11,145 bases of DNA from Bog-756 sp049521915 (GTDB lineage Bacteria; Actinomycetota; Acidimicrobiia; Acidimicrobiales; RAAP-2), in NCBI GenBank assembly GCA_049521915.1, contig JBEKOI010000122.1, positions 1 through 11,145 on the forward strand, given 5' to 3'. The notes under the pieces are model-generated. The model did not search any database and was not told where the DNA came from. It saw only the letters and a list, made by a program, of their open reading frames with translations. Shown piece by piece: positions 7,417 through 11,145 of this stretch. Each line of letters begins with the position of its first letter. The stretch's first letter is position 1. The translations under genes were made by a program, and so were the position numbers.

Positions 7417-8165
7417 TACGCCTCCCGAGCCTCGAAGCGTGAGCGAGCAAGAGCGCCCCGAACCTCTCGAAGCTCGCGGAATGACCGCAATCCGTCGACA
7501 AGAGGTCGGAAAGATGAGTCCGGACTATCGCTCCACTGGATGGGGAGCTCGATCATCTGAAGCTTGCGCTGGCGGGCCTGAGCAACGACCTCCACATCGA
7601 AAGCGAATCCGGTCAGGGTGGTGCATGCGAAGAGGTCTTTTGCCACCTTTGAGTGGAACAGCTTGAACCCGCATTGGGTATCGGTGACGGGGCCACAGAG
7701 CTCCGACGCCAACCTTCGGAACGCAAAGCCTCCTAGCTGGCGAAGGCTTCCCTGTGGGACGGAATAGCCCGCGCCTGTGCAACGACGAGAGCCAATGACA
7801 ACCTCCCAACCCGACCGAAGCAAATCGACTCCCATTTGGATCGCCGACGGCGGGGTCGACTGATCAGCATCGCAATATCCGACGTACATTGCAGTAGAGC
7901 GATAGATGCCTGCCCGAACAGCGGCACCCTTTCCCCGAGTTCTACAACTGATGACTTCTACAGGGACATGTGAATTCAGATGTCCGCTGGCGACTTCCGC
8001 CGTGGCGTCAACACAGCCATTATCTACCACCAGTATTCGAAGTCTCAGATCGGACTCAAGGGCCTTTTGGATGACGGCGGCAATCGTCGCCCCAATTCGC
8101 CGTTCCTCGTTGAGAGCCGGGATGACCAGATCCAACTCGATCTCTGTTGCCACGATATCCGCCAA
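7416..8165 (-). CDS. GT2-family polyprenyl-phosphate sugar synthase (DPM1-like), first gene of the operon
   Basis: The 249-residue GT-A protein reads LDLVIPALNEERRIG (11-25), ILVVDNGCVDAT (44-55), RGKGAAVRAGI (77-87), the metal-binding CDADQSTPP (Asp99, Asp101), VIGSRR (123-128) and TDTQCGFKLF (161-170), which together match dolichyl/undecaprenyl-phosphate mannosyl- or glucosyltransferases. These make a polyprenyl-phosphate sugar from an NDP-sugar at the cytoplasmic membrane face. There are no C-terminal membrane helices, unlike the GtrB/ArnC type, so it resembles soluble DPM1. The product is the natural donor for the GT39-like enzyme two genes downstream. No ATG fits the start: the options are TTG at 8165 or GTG at 8153, with an in-frame stop 18 bases before the TTG and no clear Shine-Dalgarno for either. 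The position of the family motifs allows both. Confidence 0.88.
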   Translation of the reverse strand: MADIVATEIELDLVIPALNEERRIGATIAAVIQKALESDLRLRILVVDNGCVDATAEVASGHLNSHVPVEVISCRTRGKGAAVRAGIYRSTAMYVGYCDADQSTPPSAIQMGVDLLRSGWEVVIGSRRCTGAGYSVPQGSLRQLGGFAFRRLASELCGPVTDTQCGFKLFHSKVAKDLFACTTLTGFAFDVEVVAQARQRKLQMIELPIQWSDSPDSSFRPLVDGLRSFRELREVRGALARSRFEAREA

Positions 8166-8205
8166 GGTTCTGTCGTTCGGTCAGATGGTGTATGAAACTT
8201 CCAGA

Positions 8206-8282
8206 TGATGCATCAGATTTCAACTCGTTGCGCTAAGCCCACCGCCTGTGAAGATCTTCAACATCCCAATGGACTGTGTCCA
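8206..8282. promoter_or_regulatory. Cluster of three short palindromes upstream of the operon
   Basis: TGATGCATCA (8206-8215), TGAAGATCTTCA (8249-8260) and TGGAC-TGT-GTCCA (8270-8282) are each perfectly dyad-symmetric and each begins TG and ends CA. Their centres are about 44 and 21.5 bp apart, near whole helical turns. They lie 41-118 bp upstream of the GT2 start. They could be operator half-site pairs or RNA hairpins of the leader; individually such short palindromes also arise by chance. Confidence 0.3.
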
Positions 8283-8403
8283 ATTGCAAGGATCGCAAAC
8301 GAGGGAAATTGCCCTCAGCCAGCTACGCCTCGTTCCAACAAGCCCGCAGGCGAGCGCCCGCCCGTCGTGCTGATTCCCTTCCAAAGCTCGACCCTCCAGA
8401 GGG

Positions 8404-8433
8404 AGTATTTCAAGGCGAAAAGGGGAATTGCAA
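8404..8433 (-). promoter_or_regulatory. Weak sigma70-like promoter candidate for the operon
   Basis: On the minus strand TTGCAA (8433-8428) and AATACT (8409-8404) are separated by 18 bp, each matching four of six consensus bases. Transcription would start near 8397, giving a leader of about 230 bases that includes the palindrome cluster. The match is modest and unsupported by other evidence. Confidence 0.22.
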
Positions 8434-8671
8434 GCGCCTGATCGTGAAGAGTTTGTTTCTGAACGATGGACGATCTCTGAACTGTCGAGCAGTTGTCGGA
8501 TACGGGCAGGTCAACGACAACCTCCGATCATGAATCACCCGCGCCCGCGGCCACCATGGGTCCGTCACTTTCTGCGGCCCAATGACCACCAGCCGTGGAA
8601 TCCCGCGCACCGGTGGATCCGAGGAAGCCGTCCCGAGATGGAAAATGCCATAAGACGCTGCGAGCTACGAC

Positions 8672-8688
8672 CGCCTCCGGTTGAGGCG
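8672..8688 (-). terminator. GC-rich hairpin just downstream of the glycoside hydrolase gene
   Basis: CGCCTC and GAGGCG form a perfect 6-bp stem around a 5-base loop, 27 bases past the stop codon of the hydrolase gene. No T-run follows on the minus strand, so it is at best a weak or factor-assisted terminator. Confidence 0.25.
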
Positions 8689-8714
8689 ACGGAGCTACTT
8701 TCGAGGGCGGTGCA

Positions 8715-10232
8715 TCATGCGGTCGAAGGGCGCGGGGCCGAGACGGCAAGGACGAGCCTGGCCGAGGCTCGGGCACCCGTGGCATCGGTCACTTGTGCGC
8801 TGAGTGTCGTTCGACCTGCTGCTTTGGGTGACCCGCTGATGGCTCCGGTCGCGGAGTGTAACGACAGCCCTGCGGGGAGTGATCCCTTGATCACCGACCA
8901 CACATAGGGAGGCTCGCCGTGCGACTGTCTTATGGTGGCCGAATACGATTTGCCCTCGATCCCCGACGGTAACGATCTGGTGGTGATCGAGAGCGGCACT
9001 GCCGCGGAGGACGTGGCCCTCATCGCCCCTTCGAGCTCGACGAGGGTCGGACCGCCAGGGTCCTCCCCCGCACCGGATGCGATCAGTTGGGCCTCATCCA
9101 TCCACTGGACAATGAAGAAATGTAGTGCTTTGGCGCGCTTCACACACAGCTCCATGTCAGCGATGGTCCCGTCGCCGGTGTTCTCGCCTCCGAGACGGAT
9201 CGATGTGCCACCCACCAGGGTGGCCACGTAGTCAGCCGGATCCTCGAGTTGGAGGGTGGGCTTTACTGTCGGCGCGTCCAGGTAGGTGATATAGGCGGCC
9301 GAGTGCTCGGCATCAGGAAGTGAGCTCAACAGATTGTTCCAGTCGAGTCCCTCGTTGAATTCATCCATGTTCAAGGTCAAGAGGCTGGAGACCTCGGAAA
9401 CTGAGCCGCCGGGTCGTTCACCCCAGCCGGGCAGCATTACAAGTTCCTCGGTCCCGAAATCGGCCTCAAGCTGGCCGTTCATCCAGATGCCGTATCCGTC
9501 GAGAGCAGCGTTGTACGAATTGAGGAACGCCGCAGCCTGGGCTGTCGTTCCCGTCCCCGGAACCCATCCAGGCACAGGCGACACTGCCTTGGTGCTGGCA
9601 TCGTAAGCCCAATAGCTGTCAGTATGACCCCTGTAGATCGCGTCGGGATAACGAAGCTCGCCTAGCGGTCCACCGCCTTGCCGAATAGCAGTGAGTGACT
9701 TACCTGGGATTTGGCTGCCGAGCCAGGCGAGGTAGGTGGACTCCGCGTTCCGGACGGCCATGTCAGTGACGGCATTGGCCACGTTATTACCGGACGGCTC
9801 GGATCCGGTGAATATGTCACCGTACTGGTTTACGAACCTGGTGCCGCCTGGAAGCGAGAATACCCAGTCGGGCGGATATTGAAGGCCGGGATCGAGGACG
9901 ACGCCAAGTCCGGCCGATTTCGCCAAGTCGATCTCATTCTTCACGCCCATGATGTATGCGGTGGAAAATGCTCCGTCGGTCGGTTCCGCATAGTTCCAGC
10001 CCACAGAGACGGTGATCACGTCGACCCCGCCCGAGTGCTCTTGGTCAAAGTGCTGTGAGCTTGCGCCGAGCACGCCGAGGAGTGGAGACGAAATGGCGGT
10101 TGCCTGCACGGTGCCGTGGGCGCTGCTCGTTCCTTCGGCCAGCACGGACATGGTCATGACGGACGCCAGGATTACGCAACAGGCAATTGTGTTGCGCAGA
10201 TTCGTAAAGCGACTCATCGTTCCGAAGAACAT
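8715..10232 (-). CDS. Secreted GH14-like TIM-barrel glycoside hydrolase with C-terminal putative Ig domain
   Basis: The 505-residue protein has an N-terminal signal sequence (basic start, hydrophobic run near residues 15-31, then a small-residue region), so it is exported. Residues about 50-400 look like a glycosidase barrel: TVSVGWNYAEPTDGAFS near 74-90, GLGVVLDPGLQYPPDWV near 108-124, then AIRQGGGPLGELRYPD (182-197), close to the GPAGELRYP motif around the catalytic acid of beta-amylases, pointing to Glu192. TLQLEDPADY (326-335) and SIRLGGENTG (344-353) recall the beta-amylase segments around and after the second catalytic Glu, here perhaps Glu330. GH42-type enzymes share the fold and are the main alternative. 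Residues about 413-497 match the putative Ig (He_PIG) pattern: PPYVWSVIKGSLPAGLSL, then TGAISGSP. ATG at 10232 is used, with AGGA directly before it; Met6 (10217) is also possible. The substrate may be an alpha-glucan or the local glycan. Confidence 0.78.
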   Translation of the reverse strand: MFFGTMSRFTNLRNTIACCVILASVMTMSVLAEGTSSAHGTVQATAISSPLLGVLGASSQHFDQEHSGGVDVITVSVGWNYAEPTDGAFSTAYIMGVKNEIDLAKSAGLGVVLDPGLQYPPDWVFSLPGGTRFVNQYGDIFTGSEPSGNNVANAVTDMAVRNAESTYLAWLGSQIPGKSLTAIRQGGGPLGELRYPDAIYRGHTDSYWAYDASTKAVSPVPGWVPGTGTTAQAAAFLNSYNAALDGYGIWMNGQLEADFGTEELVMLPGWGERPGGSVSEVSSLLTLNMDEFNEGLDWNNLLSSLPDAEHSAAYITYLDAPTVKPTLQLEDPADYVATLVGGTSIRLGGENTGDGTIADMELCVKRAKALHFFIVQWMDEAQLIASGAGEDPGGPTLVELEGAMRATSSAAVPLSITTRSLPSGIEGKSYSATIRQSHGEPPYVWSVIKGSLPAGLSLHSATGAISGSPKAAGRTTLSAQVTDATGARASARLVLAVSAPRPSTA

Positions 10233-10402
10233 TCCTGCCCCATAACGGCTTATCGACTTCTCGGCCGCCGGCCTTGAGGGTCAATTCGCGTTCACCGGGG
10301 CCGAAGGTTGACTCGAGCCAGCCCTCGCCGCCGACGTCCAGACGAGCCATCGGCGACACGCACGACATTTTCGGCACTGGGGCGTGGACGTCGCTGCCCT
10401 GT

Positions 10403-10428
10403 GACAAAGGACATGACGTCCTTGGGTC
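10403..10428. repeat. Inverted repeat upstream of the hydrolase gene
   Basis: A 6-bp stem AAGGAC/GTCCTT around ATGAC (10407-10423) is extended by GAC/GTC after a small internal loop. There is no T-run. It sits about 170 bases upstream of the hydrolase start, so it could be an operator or a leader structure; chance is also possible. Confidence 0.3.
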
Positions 10429-10689
10429 TTACCCGGGTGGGCTCCCTCCTCACCACCGAGAAGAAGACGCTCAAGTCATGCGATTAAGCCCACACGTTGT
10501 TGGGACGCCCCGACCTACCAAGAACTCCTATAACTCATCGACCAGCGGTCGGCCGATTCTGTACTCGTGTTCCCATCTAGACGGACGTGATATTCGGATG
10601 ACGGACTCCACTCCGCACACCTCCTCGTTGGGCTTGCACCCAAGGAAGATCCCCCCGGATACTTATCCCAGGAGGTGGATCACCGGTAG

Positions 10690-10866
10690 AACCGGACTGC
10701 GGCACCCAGTGAGGAGCGGGCCCTCTTCGAGGCCGCCGGATTTCGCACCATGGGATGGCGCAGCCTCTATAGTCCGATCACCGGCGCGGTCGTGGCATCG
10801 AAGCCGCGAGAGCACAGGCACCGGTCGTGGGCAGTTGGCCTCGGCCAGCCAACGCCAGGTCGATAA
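10690..10866 (+). pseudogene. Possible C-terminal remnant of a class I methyltransferase
   Basis: Between an in-frame TAG at 10687 and a TAA ending at 10866, one plus-strand frame reads APSEERALFEAAGFRTMGW and then RSLYSPITGAVVASKP. This resembles the last strand-helix of UbiE/menaquinone-type methyltransferases (a LLEAAGF step, then a G-hydrophobic run ending in KP). No start codon, SAM-binding motif or upstream catalytic domain is present, and neither of the other plus frames continues the homology. About 20 unrelated residues follow KP. The likeness is short, so this may be coincidence. Confidence 0.25.
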
Positions 10867-11145
10867 TGCGTCGGAGCCATCGTCATTGGCAGGGATCTCC
10901 CCAATTCATCCACGGTTCACACTCCGTTGACCCGACCATCATGAAGCGAGCGTGCGAGAGAAGGTGGGCACTACGGCACGTAACCCTACGATGCGGATAG
11001 AGTCATCTGGCAGAGGCTGGGGCACCAGCACGAGGAGCGCTGAGCAGCGGCGGCATTCAAGCGGTTGCAGGTCCTTGTTGGAAAGGAACGGGCATAAGTC
11101 GTGCCGAAAGACAACCGAAGAAATACGTCTGTTCAAACCGCCAAT

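Larger units (their letters stand above)
8166..8714. other. 549-bp non-coding gap upstream of the glycan operon
   Basis: No frame on either strand looks like protein: the longest ones have shadow-like composition rich in Arg, Pro and Ser. The gap separates the glycoside hydrolase gene from the five-gene operon, both on the minus strand, so it should hold the end of one transcript and the promoter of the next. It contains three short palindromes near the operon start, a weak promoter candidate and a GC-rich hairpin, listed separately. Confidence 0.6.
10233..11145. other. 913-bp stretch without a convincing gene
   Basis: Several frames stay open here but their translations are rich in Ser, Arg and Pro and match no family I recognise. 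The part next to the hydrolase gene should contain its promoter, although no good boxes stand out. A possible methyltransferase remnant (10690-10866) and small hairpins are listed separately. The extreme right end is open on the minus strand (10939 to the edge), so a partial gene there cannot be excluded. Confidence 0.5.

Noticed and set aside
8281..8435. AATTGCAAG repeated at 8282 and 8427
   Set aside because: Two copies of a 9-base word about 145 bp apart without dyad symmetry or regular spacing; not enough for a repeat family or CRISPR.
8428..8907. 159-residue plus-strand frame in the operon upstream gap
   Set aside because: It extends into the antisense of the hydrolase's Ig domain and has shadow-type composition, with no usable ribosome site seen.
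10274..10930. 218-residue open frame on the plus strand
   Set aside because: Composition is dominated by Ser, Arg, Pro and Thr with no hydrophobic core pattern or family motif; it looks like random open frame in GC-rich DNA.
10939..11136. 65-residue minus-strand frame containing CRRC
   Set aside because: A lone CxxC with no second metal-binding pair, no family likeness and a TTG start close to the edge; it might be the end of a gene outside the window, but this cannot be supported.
11120..11145. TTCAAAC resembling a tRNA T-loop at the right edge
   Set aside because: The flanking bases do not form the 5-bp T-stem, and no acceptor or anticodon arm is visible upstream.

Overview
The window reads as chromosomal DNA from a high-GC bacterium, most likely an actinomycetote. 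The evidence is the DUF427 gene, high GC at third codon positions, tightly overlapping genes and a non-ATG (TTG or GTG) start. The class cannot be fixed from sequence alone. I see no rRNA, tRNA, CRISPR array, transposase or phage gene.

Left edge (1-827): a truncated DUF427 gene on the minus strand and a divergent small antibiotic-biosynthesis-monooxygenase (ABM) fold gene on the plus strand share a 101-bp gap. The ABM gene converges on the next operon, and a 7-bp inverted repeat at the junction could serve as a two-way terminator.

Centre (847-8165): five minus-strand genes form one compact operon for assembling and exporting a lipid-linked glycan. In transcription order they are: a soluble GT2 polyprenyl-phosphate sugar synthase, a GT4 transferase with an extra C-terminal domain, a GT39/ArnT-like membrane transferase that should use polyprenyl-phosphate sugars, a Wzx/MATE-type flippase fused to a second GT4 transferase, and an SGNH hydrolase or acyltransferase-like protein. 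Every junction overlaps by 1 or 4 bp (TAATG, TGATG, ATGA, ATGA), so the five products are probably translationally coupled. The likely scheme is that the GT4 enzymes build a carrier-linked oligosaccharide in the cytoplasm, the flippase domain moves it outward, and the GT2/GT39 pair supplies an external sugar. The SGNH protein may add or remove acyl groups. No initiating phosphoglycosyltransferase, polymerase or ligase lies in the window, so the pathway must be completed elsewhere.

Right part (8166-11145): a 549-bp gap upstream of the operon holds a cluster of short palindromes and one weak promoter candidate. Next is a minus-strand gene for a secreted TIM-barrel glycoside hydrolase that resembles GH14 beta-amylases at its catalytic motifs and ends in a putative Ig-like domain. 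The last 913 bp carry no convincing gene, only a possible methyltransferase C-terminal remnant and short hairpins.
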